The notes: generated from the sequence alone by a model not told the origin. A DNA stretch of 64,000 nucleotides from Microbacterium forte (GCF_031885415.1 NZ_CP116871.1:3286001-3350000), one strand, 5' to 3'. Shown: positions 54,215 through 63,347, numbered from the stretch's first letter. Translations and numbers: made by a program.

Positions 54215-56085
54215 AGGCTCCTGTCGATCGGGTGCCGCTCACCAACGATGCCCGCGCGGCGTGGGAACGGGCTCTGGATCTCTGGCGGGTGCGGCTCGAC
54301 GATCCGGCGGTGCGTCCGGGCGCAGCCGACGAGCACGGTGCGCCGGCCTGGTTCTCGTTTCCGCCGTCGGTGACCGTCGACCCTCGCTACCTGGCCGAGC
54401 GCGGCCTGGCCGATGAGCTGTGGAGCATGTTCGCCCACGAGATCGGCCACCACGTGCTCGCCCCCAGCACGCGGATCGACTCGCTCAAGATCGACCATCA
54501 GATGGCGAAGGCGATCGCCGCCGTGTCGCTGCGCCCGAATCCGGGGGAGGGAGCGCGGCGGCTGTCGAACCTGTGGAGCGATCTGCTGGTCAACACGCGG
54601 CTCGCGCAGCTGCAGCGGGCCGAGCAGCGGAGTGCGGGCACCGCCACGCGTGATCTCGGCATCGTGCGCCTCGGTCGAGCGCTCTACCCGGCACCCCAGG
54701 GAAGCACGGACCGCCTCTGGTGGGTGTACTGCCGAGCGTACGAGCTGCTGTGGCAGCTGCCGTCCGGCACCCTCTGCGAGCTCGACCCGCCTCCGCGGCC
54801 GGCGCGGGCTCTCGCGCACACGAACCTCGTGCCGCTGAGCCGGATCCCCGAGAAGCACCGTGAGAAGGAGCGACTGCTGCGTGCGGCACAGGCGGAGAGC
54901 GCGCGGGTGGCTGCCGAGCTCGCCGGCGCGACCGCCACCAACCCCGCCGTCGACGCGGCCTTCATCGCCGACGCCGTGCGGACCTTCAGCACCGACCCGG
55001 TGTCGGGTGCCGCCCGCTTCGGCGTGGTCGCCGCGCCGTACCTGGCCGAGCTCGAGGGTGCTGCTGAGAGCGGTGCCGGCGAGCCGGTCAGCGGATGCGG
55101 TGTCGACGACGCGCCGGCGACGGCCGAGGAGCTCGGCCGCATCCTCGCCGACCAGCGCCTGCGAGACGACCTGCCTCGGCATCCGGGCATGGTGCTCGAC
55201 CCCGAAGGCGAGGACGCTGCAGATGACGCATCGGATGCGGGTTCCGGCAAGGACGGCCAGCGTCTGACGATCGCGCGGACGCTCTCGCTCTATCGGGAGA
55301 GCGGTGAGGACGCCGTGCTCTCGGCCTGGTACCGCAACGAGGCGGCCCGGTGGGTGCGCCCCTACACCCGCCCCGCACCCATGAGGCCGGTCGGCGGCAT
55401 CCCCGGTCCTGTCGAACTGTGGGAGGTGGGCGATGCGCTCGCCGACCTCGACTGGCCGTTGACGATGCGCTCGGGCACTGTGATCCCCGGCGTCACCACA
55501 CGCCGGCGTTCAGAGCTCGCCGACGAGCCCCTCGTGCAGGAGACGAGTCTCGAACTCGACCTCTACATCGACTCCTCGGGTTCCATGGCACATCCGCGAC
55601 AGGGCTCACCCGCGGTGCTCGCGGGGACGATCCTCGCGCTGTCGATCCTCCGCGGCGGTGGCAGGGTCAGAGTGACCAGCTTCTCGGGAACCGGAGACGT
55701 GGCGGGGATGCCGCGCTTCGGCCGCGATCCGTCTGAGATCATCGCCGCGATCTCGCTGTTCTTCGGTCGATCGACGTCGTTCCCGCTCGACCTGTACTCC
55801 GCCAGATACGCCGGTCTTCCCGCGGCAGCAGAAGACGCGCCCCGTCATGTGGTGGTGCTGTCGGACGACGGACTCGTATCGATGTTCGGGGTGGGCAACG
55901 AACCGTACGCCGGCGTCGCCAGGACCGTTCGCGAGGTGCTCACGACGGGTACGCTCGTGCTCATGGACCCCCGACGCCAGGTCGCGACGCTCGCCGAGCG
56001 CGACGGCTACGACGTGGTGTACCTCCGGACGATGGCCGATGCACCGGCTGCGTGCGCGGCTCTGGCGGCGGCGCTGCATGGCTGA
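54211..56085 (+). CDS. HExxH metallopeptidase-like + vWA domain protein (DUF2201/COG3864-like)
   Basis: This 624-residue cytoplasmic protein has two parts. The N-terminal part contains FAHEIGHHVL with the zinc motif HEIGH at 76-80. After a variable middle region with an acidic Asp/Glu stretch (about 330-350), the C-terminal part is a von Willebrand A domain with the MIDAS motif DSSGS at 454-458 (LDLYIDSSGSM) and HVVVLSDDG. The combination of a predicted metal-dependent peptidase with a vWA-like domain is known from DUF2201/COG3864 proteins, which commonly neighbour MoxR ATPases. Substrate unknown. Start GTG 54211 (GTGA). Confidence 0.85.
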   Translation: MKAPVDRVPLTNDARAAWERALDLWRVRLDDPAVRPGAADEHGAPAWFSFPPSVTVDPRYLAERGLADELWSMFAHEIGHHVLAPSTRIDSLKIDHQMAKAIAAVSLRPNPGEGARRLSNLWSDLLVNTRLAQLQRAEQRSAGTATRDLGIVRLGRALYPAPQGSTDRLWWVYCRAYELLWQLPSGTLCELDPPPRPARALAHTNLVPLSRIPEKHREKERLLRAAQAESARVAAELAGATATNPAVDAAFIADAVRTFSTDPVSGAARFGVVAAPYLAELEGAAESGAGEPVSGCGVDDAPATAEELGRILADQRLRDDLPRHPGMVLDPEGEDAADDASDAGSGKDGQRLTIARTLSLYRESGEDAVLSAWYRNEAARWVRPYTRPAPMRPVGGIPGPVELWEVGDALADLDWPLTMRSGTVIPGVTTRRRSELADEPLVQETSLELDLYIDSSGSMAHPRQGSPAVLAGTILALSILRGGGRVRVTSFSGTGDVAGMPRFGRDPSEIIAAISLFFGRSTSFPLDLYSARYAGLPAAAEDAPRHVVVLSDDGLVSMFGVGNEPYAGVARTVREVLTTGTLVLMDPRRQVATLAERDGYDVVYLRTMADAPAACAALAAALHG

Positions 56086-56686
56086 CACCGAGGCGCTGCT
56101 CGCCGCCTGGAGCGAGCGCTCGGACGGAGAGGCTGCGGCCTGGGCTCGCGCGAGGCCGGGGCCGTCGCTGGAGTCCGTCGCGACGCGGATCTCCCGCATC
56201 CCTCAGGAGTTCCTCGATGAGCGCATCTCGCTGCGAGCGCTCGCCGGAGACATCCTGGGCGGGCAGATCAGCGCTTCGGCATTCGACGAAGACCCGCGCG
56301 TGCGCCAGGGTGCCGCGATCGGCCTGTGGCTCGTCGCCAGCGAAGACGTCCTCGAGCCGCTCGAGCCGGCACTCGCGAGCGGCTGGGCCGCCCTCGCGGT
56401 CGACGCGCTCGCACTGCGCGTGGCCCCGGTCGCGTCGCCGTCGGACTGGACCTCAGACGATGAACGGCGCACCGAAGCCGCGCGCACGTTCCTGCTCTGG
56501 TGCGGGTTCCTTCCGGCAGGCGAGGATGCCGCGACCGCCGCCTCCCTGCTGGCGGCCTGCGACTCGCTCGCCCGCAACCGGGCGCTCGCCGAGGCATTCG
56601 AGGGGCACCGGCACAGGGCCGAGATCGCTCGGAAGCTCGCAGAGGCACGCCGCAAGGAGGCGGCTGCGAGGTACTCCAGTGAGTGA
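56078..56686 (+). CDS. Unknown helical protein of the MoxR-vWA operon
   Basis: This 202-residue, Ala-rich, all-helical protein (RVRQGAAIGLWLVAS, LEPALASGWAALAVDALALR) has a repeat-like look that recalls HEAT-type helical scaffolds; this is only a resemblance. It has no signal or membrane segment. The end is a charged helix (RKLAEARRKEAAARYSSE). Its start lies 8 nt inside the vWA gene and its stop overlaps the next start, so it belongs to the same coupled unit. Confidence 0.72.
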   Translation: MADTEALLAAWSERSDGEAAAWARARPGPSLESVATRISRIPQEFLDERISLRALAGDILGGQISASAFDEDPRVRQGAAIGLWLVASEDVLEPLEPALASGWAALAVDALALRVAPVASPSDWTSDDERRTEAARTFLLWCGFLPAGEDAATAASLLAACDSLARNRALAEAFEGHRHRAEIARKLAEARRKEAAARYSSE

Positions 56687-58040
56687 CCCCGACCTCCGAG
56701 GGGCGCTCGCGCTCGCCGAATACGCACCGGGGGAGGCCGCGGTGCTCTCCGATGCCGAGCGCTGGCCGACGATCGACGCCGCAGGCACTGCTCGACTGAC
56801 CCGTTGGCGGGAGCATCCCGACGCTCCGCACTGGACGCATGCCACGGGCGACCGCCTCACCGCAGAACAGGTGCAGCGGGTGCGGCATCCGCTCTCGACC
56901 GATGGCTGGCTGGTCGATCATCTCGCCGCCGCGCGACGCACGCTGCGGTATCGCGGGATGCCGACAGATGCCGCGCTCGACGACTTCCCCACGATCTCGC
57001 GGTCGGACCTCGTCGACGACCTCGCGGCGTTCGTGCCGCTCGATGCGGATCTCTCCCGGATGCTGCACGGCACGAGCTCCGGTTCGACGGGCGCGGCGCT
57101 GCTCATCCCCGATGACGTCGAGGAGGTCGCGCGCGGCTTCCACCTGCTCGTCGCGCTCGCGGCGTCTGCGGGGGCCACGGTGACGGCCGACGGCGAGCGG
57201 GTGGCGGTGGCGAACCTCGTCTTCCAGCGTCAGGCCTTCACCTACGTGTCCACGATCTCGAGCTTCGCACACCGGGCGATGGCGCGGCTCAATCTGCATC
57301 CGACGGCGTGGAGCGGTCTCGATGCCCGCGCCCGATTTCTGGCCGAGGCGGACCCGCAGATCCTCAGCGGACACCCGACGAGCCTCGCCGAGCTGCTCGA
57401 CGCCGGACTCGACGCCGTGCTGCATCCCGCCGTGGTCTTCTCCGGCGCGATGGCGCTGTCGGCTGCGCTGCGTGCACGACTCCACGCGGCGTTCGAGTGT
57501 CCCGTGGTCGACGTGTACGGCTTGCACGAGACGCGCCCGATCGCCGCGCGCACCGATGACGAGCCGTTCCGGGTGCTCGATCGCCGCGTGCACGTCGAGG
57601 TGTGGGATCCCCGGCGCGAGGTCGCGCTGCCTCTCGGCGAGATGGGCGAGATCGTCGTGACCGCGGGAGAGAACCCCCTGCTGCCGCTGGTGAGGTACCG
57701 CACGGGCGACTACGGGCGCCTGGTGCACCTCGACGATGGGGTGCTCGGCATCGCCGACCTCGAGGGGCGCCAGAACACGCGGTTCCGGGCCGGCGACGGC
57801 ACTCTCGTTCCCTGTGTCGAGCTCACGCAGCATCTGCAGGCACGCGGTGCCCAGGGGTGGTCGATCGAGCAGGCTGCCTCCGGTCGCGTGCACGCCGTGA
57901 TCGTCGGCGGAGACGAGCCCGCCATCCGCGTGGCGCTGGACGCGCTGCTCGGGGTCGAGATCGAGCTGCGGCAGGTCGAGCGCCTGATCGACCTCGGCGA
58001 GGGCAAGCCCCGGCGCTATCGCAGCGCCGTGCCCGACTGA
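56679..58040 (+). CDS. PaaK/F390-synthetase-like adenylate-forming enzyme
   Basis: This 453-residue ANL-type protein is closest in layout to phenylacetate-CoA ligase/coenzyme F390 synthetase: P-loop HGTSSGSTGAAL, FSGAMALSAALRARL, VDVYGLHETRPIAAR (A5 region), RYRTGDYGRLVHL (A7) and a short C-terminal domain ending EGKPRRYRSA. It should make an acyl- or aryl-adenylate; whether it ends as a CoA ester or modifies a protein or small molecule is unknown. It is the last gene of the MoxR-vWA operon and has no pathway partners nearby. GTG 56679 is inferred from frame and overlap. Confidence 0.8.
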   Translation: MSDPDLRGALALAEYAPGEAAVLSDAERWPTIDAAGTARLTRWREHPDAPHWTHATGDRLTAEQVQRVRHPLSTDGWLVDHLAAARRTLRYRGMPTDAALDDFPTISRSDLVDDLAAFVPLDADLSRMLHGTSSGSTGAALLIPDDVEEVARGFHLLVALAASAGATVTADGERVAVANLVFQRQAFTYVSTISSFAHRAMARLNLHPTAWSGLDARARFLAEADPQILSGHPTSLAELLDAGLDAVLHPAVVFSGAMALSAALRARLHAAFECPVVDVYGLHETRPIAARTDDEPFRVLDRRVHVEVWDPRREVALPLGEMGEIVVTAGENPLLPLVRYRTGDYGRLVHLDDGVLGIADLEGRQNTRFRAGDGTLVPCVELTQHLQARGAQGWSIEQAASGRVHAVIVGGDEPAIRVALDALLGVEIELRQVERLIDLGEGKPRRYRSAVPD

Positions 58041-58059
58041 CAACGTCGCCCGTTCGCCG

Positions 58060-58065
58060 TACACT
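58060..58065 (+). promoter_or_regulatory. -10 element TACACT, leaderless start at 58072
   Basis: TACACT, then cgcggc, then ATG 58072 (6-nt spacing). Confidence 0.6.
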
Positions 58066-58071
58066 CGCGGC

Positions 58072-58473
58072 ATGAGCGGACCGATCCCCTACCTTCTGTT
58101 CCCCGGGAACGCAGCCGAAGCGCTGGAGCACTACCGTTCGGTCTTCGGGGGTGAGCTTCAACTCCTCGACTACGCCGGCGCCGGACGACACGACGGGCCG
58201 GGAGATGCGATCGCACACGGCCAACTCGCGGGGCCGGTCGGGCTCGCGGGTGCGGATGCCGGAGCCGACGACGACGCGGTGCAGATGAGCGGGATGTTCC
58301 TGTCGCTGCTCGGCACCGCGGATGCCTCGACGCGGACCAGCTGGTACGACCAGCTGGCCTCGGACGGTCGCGTGATCGACGCCCTGCAGAAGCGCCCCTG
58401 GGGCGACTACGACGGCACGGTCATCGATCGCTACGGCATCCGCTGGCTGATCGGATTCCACGACGAGGAATGA
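58072..58473 (+). CDS. VOC-fold (PhnB/3-demethylubiquinone-methyltransferase-like) protein
   Basis: This 133-residue protein has the PhnB-type start PYLLFPGNAAEALEHYRSVFGGEL, a HGQL motif in the middle (a usual metal-site His) and the end RYGIRWLIGF, near the canonical FGxxWxl end of the family. The family includes glyoxalase-fold proteins of mixed function, most without known substrate. It has its own leaderless promoter. Confidence 0.85.
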   Translation: MSGPIPYLLFPGNAAEALEHYRSVFGGELQLLDYAGAGRHDGPGDAIAHGQLAGPVGLAGADAGADDDAVQMSGMFLSLLGTADASTRTSWYDQLASDGRVIDALQKRPWGDYDGTVIDRYGIRWLIGFHDEE

Positions 58474-58516
58474 GCGCGAGCGGGACTCTGATCATCGAGT
58501 CCGGCCATGACGCCGA

Positions 58517-58549
58517 GACCCCCTCACATCCATGTGGAGTGAGGGGGTC
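58517..58549. terminator. Bidirectional hairpin between the VOC-fold gene and the aminotransferase gene
   Basis: GACCCCCTCAC / GTGAGGGGGTC, a perfect 11-bp stem with an 11-nt loop, between convergent genes. Confidence 0.7.
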
Positions 58550-58579
58550 CCGGGTGTCGCGGCAGAGTGGGAGTGCGAC

Positions 58580-59779
58580 TCAGGCGAACAGACGCTGCAG
58601 GCGCTGCACGCCCTCGAGGAGCTGGTCGTCGCCGAGCGCGTACGACATGCGGATGTAGCCGGAGGGACCGAACGCCTCGCCGGGAACCACGGCGACCTCT
58701 GCCTGCTCGAGGATGAGGTCGGCGAGTTCGAGCGAAGTGGTCGGCGTCGTGCCGCCCCAGGTGCGGCCGAGCAGACCCTGCACGTCGGGGTAGACGTAGA
58801 ACGCGCCGAGCGGGTTGGGCACGACGAGTCCGTCGATCTTCGACAGCTCCGACACGATCAGGCGGCGACGGCGGTCGAACGCCTCGCGGAACTGCTCGGC
58901 CTCGGTCTGGGGGCCGTTGAGTGCGGCGATCGCGGCCTTCTGGGCGACGTTGTTCACGTTGCTCGACAGGTGCGACTGCAGGTTGGCGGCGACCTTGATG
59001 GCATCCGCCGGTCCGACCATCCAGCCCACGCGCCAGCCGGTCATCGCGTAGGTCTTCGCGACGCCGTTGACGAGGATCGTCTGGCCGGCCACCTCGGGCA
59101 CGGCCTCGACGATCGAGGTCGCCTTGACGCCCTCGTAGGTCAGGTTCTGGTAGATCTCGTCGGAGATGACCCAGATCCCGTGCTCGAGAGCCCACTCGCC
59201 GATGGCCTTGGTCTCTTCAGCCGTGTAGACGGAGCCCGTGGGGTTCGAGGGGGAGACGAACACGAGCGCGGTGGTGCGCTCGGTGCGAGCGGCCTCGAGC
59301 TGCTCGACGGTGACCTTGTAGTCCTGGTCGGCGCCCGCGAACACCTCGACGGGGGTGCCGTCGGCGAGGCGGATCGCCTCGGGGTAGGTGGTCCAGTACG
59401 GAGCGGGAAGAAGCACCTCGTCGCCGGGGTTCACCACTGCCTGGAACGCCTGGTACACGGACTGCTTGCCGCCGTTGGTCACGATCACCTGGCTCGGTGA
59501 GACCTCGAGTCCCGAGTCGCGCAGCGTCTTCGCGGCGATGGCCTCCCGCAGCGCCGGAAGACCCGGAGCCGGGGTGTAGCGGTAGCTCGCCGGGTCGGCG
59601 AGAGCCTCGGCCGCTGCGTCGACGATGAACTGCGGCGTCGCGAAGTCGGGCTCGCCCGCGGCATACGAGATGACGGGCTTGCCTTCGGCCTTGAGGGCCT
59701 TCGCCTTGGCGTCGACCTTGAGGGTCGCGGATTCGGCGATGGAGGAGAGCTTGCGAGAGAGAGGAGCGCGTTCGGTCAC
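58580..59779 (-). CDS. Aspartate aminotransferase (class I, PLP-dependent)
   Basis: This 399-residue fold-type I aminotransferase has [47 protein letters not shown] and the PLP lysine in [16 protein letters not shown]. It belongs to the group that includes bacterial AspC/AspAT Ib and prephenate aminotransferases. The start is GTG 59779, with TACGCT 7 nt upstream. The frame is open for another 198 nt upstream, but that part has no homology to the family. Confidence 0.92.
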   Translation of the reverse strand: MTERAPLSRKLSSIAESATLKVDAKAKALKAEGKPVISYAAGEPDFATPQFIVDAAAEALADPASYRYTPAPGLPALREAIAAKTLRDSGLEVSPSQVIVTNGGKQSVYQAFQAVVNPGDEVLLPAPYWTTYPEAIRLADGTPVEVFAGADQDYKVTVEQLEAARTERTTALVFVSPSNPTGSVYTAEETKAIGEWALEHGIWVISDEIYQNLTYEGVKATSIVEAVPEVAGQTILVNGVAKTYAMTGWRVGWMVGPADAIKVAANLQSHLSSNVNNVAQKAAIAALNGPQTEAEQFREAFDRRRRLIVSELSKIDGLVVPNPLGAFYVYPDVQGLLGRTWGGTTPTTSLELADLILEQAEVAVVPGEAFGPSGYIRMSYALGDDQLLEGVQRLQRLFA

Positions 59780-59786
59780 GACTACG

Positions 59787-59792
59787 AGCGTA
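59787..59792 (-). promoter_or_regulatory. -10 element TACGCT of the aminotransferase gene
   Basis: TACGCT on the minus strand, 7 nt before GTG 59779. Confidence 0.5.
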
Positions 59793-60003
59793 CTCGGGTG
59801 GGGCGCCCGGATGACGGGTCGGATGCCGTCAAGAATCGTGGTTCTTTCCGGCGCTCGCCGCGGACTCGACGGGCGCAGCGTCTCGTGCCCACGGAACTCG
59901 TCGGTGAGCGCGGTCGAGATCGCGATCGCCGGCATCAGCACGGCGCCGACGATCGCACCCGGCCGTGAACCCCGCACGGACTATCTGGTGTGTCCGCAGC
60001 TGC

Positions 60004-61098
60004 TCAGGCGGACGTGAGGCCGTGGGCCTTCGCCACGGCATCCAGGGTGATGCGTCCACCCTGGACGTTGAGGCCCTTGGCGAGTGCAGCGTCGTCTGCC
60101 GCAGCGCGCTCCCAGCCCTTGCCGGCGATGGCAGAGACGTAGGGGAGGGTGGCGTTGGTCAGCGCCCTCGTGGCGGTCTCGGGCACGGCGCCGGGCATGT
60201 TCGCGACGCAGTAGTAGATCGAGTCGTGCACCGCGAAGGTGGGGTCGTCGTGCGTCGTCGGACGGGATCCCTCGAAGCATCCGCCCTGGTCGATCGCGAT
60301 GTCGACGAGCACCGAGCCGGGCTTCATCCCGGCGACCATGTCGTCGGTGACGAGCTTCGGCGCTGCGGCACCGGGGATCAGCACCGATCCGATCACCAGA
60401 TCCGCCGTCGCGAGCTCTTCGGCGATGTCGTACCGGCTCGACGCACGCGTCTGGAGAGCGCCGCCGTAACGGTGCTCGAGCTCGCGCAGACGCGGAAGCG
60501 AGATGTCGATCACCGTGACCTGGGACCCGAGGCCGAGCGCGTTCGCAGCCGCATGCTCGCCGGCGACGCCGCCGCCGATCACGACGGTCTTGGCGCGCGG
60601 GGCCCCTGCGATGCCGCCCATCAGCACTCCGCGTCCCCCCGCGGATCGCATGAGTGAGTATGAGCCCATCGTCACAGAGAGGCGACCGGCGATCTCGCTC
60701 ATCGGCACGAGCAGAGGCAGGCTGCGGTCGGGCAGCTGCACCGTCTCATAGGCGACGGCCGTGGTTCCCGCGTCGACGAGCGCGGTCGTCAGCGCCCGAT
60801 CTGCGGCGAGATGCAGATACGTGAAGAGGGTGAGGTCCGAGCGCAGGAATCCGTACTCCTGGGCGATCGGCTCCTTCACCTTGATGAGAAGGTCTGCCTC
60901 GCCCCAGGTCTCCTCGGCGGTCTCGACGATCTCGGCGCCGGCGATCCGGTACGCCTCGTCGGAGATGCCTGAGCCGACTCCCGCTCCTGACTGCACGAGC
61001 ACGCGGTGGCCCTCGTGAACCAGCCGATCTGCACCCGCGGGGGTGAGCGCGGTGCGGTTCTCGTTGTTCTTGACCTCGGTCGGCACGCCGATCTTCAT
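60004..61098 (-). CDS. ald: Alanine dehydrogenase
   Basis: This 364-residue enzyme interconverts L-alanine and pyruvate + NH4+ with NAD. It has the start MKIGVPTEVKNNENRTALTP, the catalytic H96 in TYLHLAADR, PMSEIAGRLSV, the NAD site VVIGGGVAGEHAAANALGLG and the second catalytic Asp region LVDIAIDQGGCFE. Start ATG 61098 has GGAGG before it. It is read divergently from a Lrp/AsnC regulator at 61214, as for the ald-aldR pair of mycobacteria. Confidence 0.96.
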   Translation of the reverse strand: MKIGVPTEVKNNENRTALTPAGADRLVHEGHRVLVQSGAGVGSGISDEAYRIAGAEIVETAEETWGEADLLIKVKEPIAQEYGFLRSDLTLFTYLHLAADRALTTALVDAGTTAVAYETVQLPDRSLPLLVPMSEIAGRLSVTMGSYSLMRSAGGRGVLMGGIAGAPRAKTVVIGGGVAGEHAAANALGLGSQVTVIDISLPRLRELEHRYGGALQTRASSRYDIAEELATADLVIGSVLIPGAAAPKLVTDDMVAGMKPGSVLVDIAIDQGGCFEGSRPTTHDDPTFAVHDSIYYCVANMPGAVPETATRALTNATLPYVSAIAGKGWERAAADDAALAKGLNVQGGRITLDAVAKAHGLTSA

Positions 61099-61134
61099 CG
61101 ATCCTCCAAGTGACGGTTGCGTGAGTGCATCTCA

Positions 61135-61212
61135 GAATCGCAGAAACGTCGATGATTCGACAGATTCCCTGAAGAACATTCGTTTCACCTGCGAATCCTG
61201 CATAATCATTCG
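61135..61212. promoter_or_regulatory. ald / AsnC-regulator control region with repeated ATTCG motifs
   Basis: AATCG at 61136-61140, ATTCG at 61155-61159 and 61178-61182, CGAAT at 61192-61196 and ATTCG at 61208-61212 lie within 78 bp. The pair 61178/61192 forms an inverted repeat. CATAAT (61201-61206, inside TGCATAAT) is the likely -10 of the regulator, 7 nt before ATG 61214, so the last motif overlaps its start site. These are candidate operator half-sites. Confidence 0.5.
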
Positions 61213-61213
61213 C

Positions 61214-61723
61214 ATGGAGACGTCATCCGAAGCCCTTCAGGCGAACACCCTTCGGGCGCCGGCACTCGATGCAGTCGATGCCAGGATCGTACAGCTGCTG
61301 AGCGCGGACGGCCGGATGACCAACGCAGAGCTCGCAGGCCAGCTCGGAGTGGCACCGTCGACCGCGCACGCCCGTCTGCGCGCACTCGTCGAGCGGGGAG
61401 TCATCAGCGGCTTCCACGCGAGCGTCGACGAGCGGATGCTGGGCGCCGGACTGCAGGCCATCATCGGCGTGACCCTGCGTCCCAGCGGGCGCAGGGAGAG
61501 CATCGTCGAGTTCGCCGACCGGGTGCGGGTGCTGCCGCAGGTCATCCAGGTGTTCTTCCTCGGCGGAGACGACGACTTCCTGTTGCACATCGCCGTGGCG
61601 GACTCCTCGGAGATGCGCGAATTCGTGCTCGAGCACCTCTCTGCGCAGAGCAGCGTCGCCTCGACCCGGACCAGCATCGTGTTCGACTATCACCGCAACT
61701 CGGTCGCCGCGTCCTTCCGCTGA
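61214..61723 (+). CDS. Lrp/AsnC-family transcriptional regulator (AldR-like context)
   Basis: This 169-residue protein has an N-terminal helix-turn-helix (about 18-65; IVQLLSADGRMTNAELAGQLGVAPSTAHARLRAL) and a C-terminal RAM/ligand-binding domain (IIGVTLRP, VIQVFFLGGDDDFLLHIAV). Such proteins sense amino acids. Its divergent position suggests that it controls ald and itself in response to alanine or related amino acids. Start ATG 61214 is supported by the CATAAT element 7 nt upstream. Confidence 0.92.
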   Translation: METSSEALQANTLRAPALDAVDARIVQLLSADGRMTNAELAGQLGVAPSTAHARLRALVERGVISGFHASVDERMLGAGLQAIIGVTLRPSGRRESIVEFADRVRVLPQVIQVFFLGGDDDFLLHIAVADSSEMREFVLEHLSAQSSVASTRTSIVFDYHRNSVAASFR

Positions 61724-61807
61724 GCTGCCGACGTCACCCGCCGTCGGACCGCGCATCCGCCGCCTCGGTGCGCGGCGTCGACGTCGTGCGGGGCTCGGTC
61801 GAACGTA

Positions 61808-61813
61808 TATATT
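61808..61813 (+). promoter_or_regulatory. -10 element TATATT of the AraC-type regulator
   Basis: TATATT within the AT-rich stretch gaacgtatatattg. Transcription would start near 61820, giving a leader of 20 nt (GTG 61840 start) or 77 nt (ATG 61897 start). Confidence 0.5.
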
Positions 61814-61896
61814 GCTGTGCCTCATCGAGCGGAATTATCGTGAGGGCGGGGATTGGGGCGGGCGCAGAAGGCCGCTCGCACCCGCTGGGGGATGCG

Positions 61897-62973
61897 ATGG
61901 CACGAGTACTCGATGATGCGGAGATGGCCGCATGGCTGGGTCGGCTCTCAGGCGGACTGTGGTCGCCGCCAACAGGAGGAGCAGACGGTGGGGTGCCGGC
62001 GTGGTTCGGCACCGAGGTGATCCGGCTCGACGGCCATCACGGGATGCTCCAGCTGTCGAACTTCGGGGCGATGAGATCCGACGATCCCGACGCGTTCGAA
62101 GCCGCGCTCCTTCGTCGGTCCATCGGCATGACCATGCTCTACAGCACACTCGAGACAGCTCACACCGTGAGCTACGACGGCGCCACCCTCGAAGACGAGG
62201 ACATCATCATCATCGGAATGGTGAGCCAGGGTGGACAGCGCCTACACACGGCCGCGGGAGTGCAGTCCATGGTCGTCGGGAGAATGGGATTCATGTCGAG
62301 CCTGGGGCCATCGGCCGTCGAGCAGCTCGGTGTGACCGACACGACAGGAGTCGTCGTGCCCGCCGCTGCTGTCGCGGGCTATCGGCATGTCCTGGCCCGC
62401 GGAGCCGACATCTTTCCGGATACCCCGCTCACCCGCGCGGCCGGTGCGTCTCTGGCGCGGATGCTGTTCGAGTGGGCCCAGGATCCTGACCAGGGTGTGG
62501 GCGCGCTCGCCGGCACCGAGGCCGCACTGCTCGCGATGGTGCGGGGCTTGTTCCGGCAATTCCCCGGTGACGGCGAGATGGACAGGGCCAGCGAACTCCG
62601 CGCCGAGGCCGGAAGGATCATCGAGCGACGCCATCGCGACGCGTCGTTCGGCATCGAGGATCTCGCGGTCGAACTCCACGTGAGTCGACGCCAGCTGTTC
62701 CGGCTGTATGCGGGAACCGACGAGAGTCTTGCGGCGCGCCTGCTGCGACGACGACTGATCACTGCACGAGAGGAGCTGCTGTCCGTTCCCCCGCAAGACC
62801 TCTCCGCGGTCGCCGAGCGATCGGGCTTCTCCGATGCGGCAGCCTTGCGCGCGCAGTTCTCGCGCCACGTCGGGCACAGTCCCAGTGCCTTCCGTCTCGC
62901 TGCGCGCAGTCGACCAGCGCGTCTGGCAGAGGCGATGCTCCTCAGCGATGAGCAGCAGGGGCCGTCCGTCTGA
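61897..62973 (+). CDS. AraC-family transcriptional regulator
   Basis: The protein has 358 residues. The C-terminal part (about 251-333) is a two-helix-turn-helix AraC domain: FGIEDLAVELHVSRRQLFRLYAG and DLSAVAERSGFSDAAALRAQFSRHVGHSPSAFR. The N-terminal 240 residues resemble the AraC-binding-like sensor domain (FGAMRSDD, TAAGVQSMVVGR), as in regulators such as FeaR/NphR types. The inducer and targets are unknown; no operon partner is adjacent. ATG 61897 has a GGGGG stretch upstream; GTG 61840 would add 19 residues. Confidence 0.85.
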   Translation: MARVLDDAEMAAWLGRLSGGLWSPPTGGADGGVPAWFGTEVIRLDGHHGMLQLSNFGAMRSDDPDAFEAALLRRSIGMTMLYSTLETAHTVSYDGATLEDEDIIIIGMVSQGGQRLHTAAGVQSMVVGRMGFMSSLGPSAVEQLGVTDTTGVVVPAAAVAGYRHVLARGADIFPDTPLTRAAGASLARMLFEWAQDPDQGVGALAGTEAALLAMVRGLFRQFPGDGEMDRASELRAEAGRIIERRHRDASFGIEDLAVELHVSRRQLFRLYAGTDESLAARLLRRRLITAREELLSVPPQDLSAVAERSGFSDAAALRAQFSRHVGHSPSAFRLAARSRPARLAEAMLLSDEQQGPSV

Positions 62974-63312
62974 TCCATCGCCACCATGTCGGTCCGCTCG
63001 TGGCCGCAATGAGTCGATCCGCGGTCTTCTTCCGCATGTCAATGCCTGCACCGGGCGGGGCGCAGGCGAAGAACGCTCTGAACCGGCGCGCGGGAGACGT
63101 GGTGTGCACGGTGCGCGAAGTGACGCCCGACCGCGAATCCGGCGCCATCGGGCGCACTGAGTGCCGAAGTTCGTGCTCCCGGTGACAGGTCGATCGCGAG
63201 CGCTTCTGGTTCGGCCGGCCGCGTGCATAACCTGAACCTGCCCGTGTCCCCAGGCGGGCCATGACGGCAGGTGAGGGAGAAGCCGCGGCTTCCGACACGC
63301 CCGTCGTCACGG

Positions 63313-63347
63313 CTTCCGGACGAGGCGGGATCGCCCGTCCGGAAGCT
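63313..63347. repeat. 15-bp hairpin with one bulge
   Basis: GCTTCCGGACG-A-GGCG / CGCC-CGTCCGGAAGC with loop GGAT. It is located in a gene-poor spacer; a role as terminator or small-RNA element is unclear. Confidence 0.6.

Noticed and set aside
51975..58040. Classification as a vWA-MoxR-associated-protein ternary conflict system
   Set aside because: I see no trypsin-like peptidase, inactive STAND module or other VMAP-type effector; the HExxH/vWA fusion fits DUF2201-type proteins better.
59780..59977. Upstream extension of the aminotransferase frame (a hydrophobic [15 protein letters not shown] segment)
   Set aside because: It has no counterpart in the aminotransferase family, and the leaderless promoter at 59787-59792 lies inside it. 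It could be a remnant, but I cannot support a gene.
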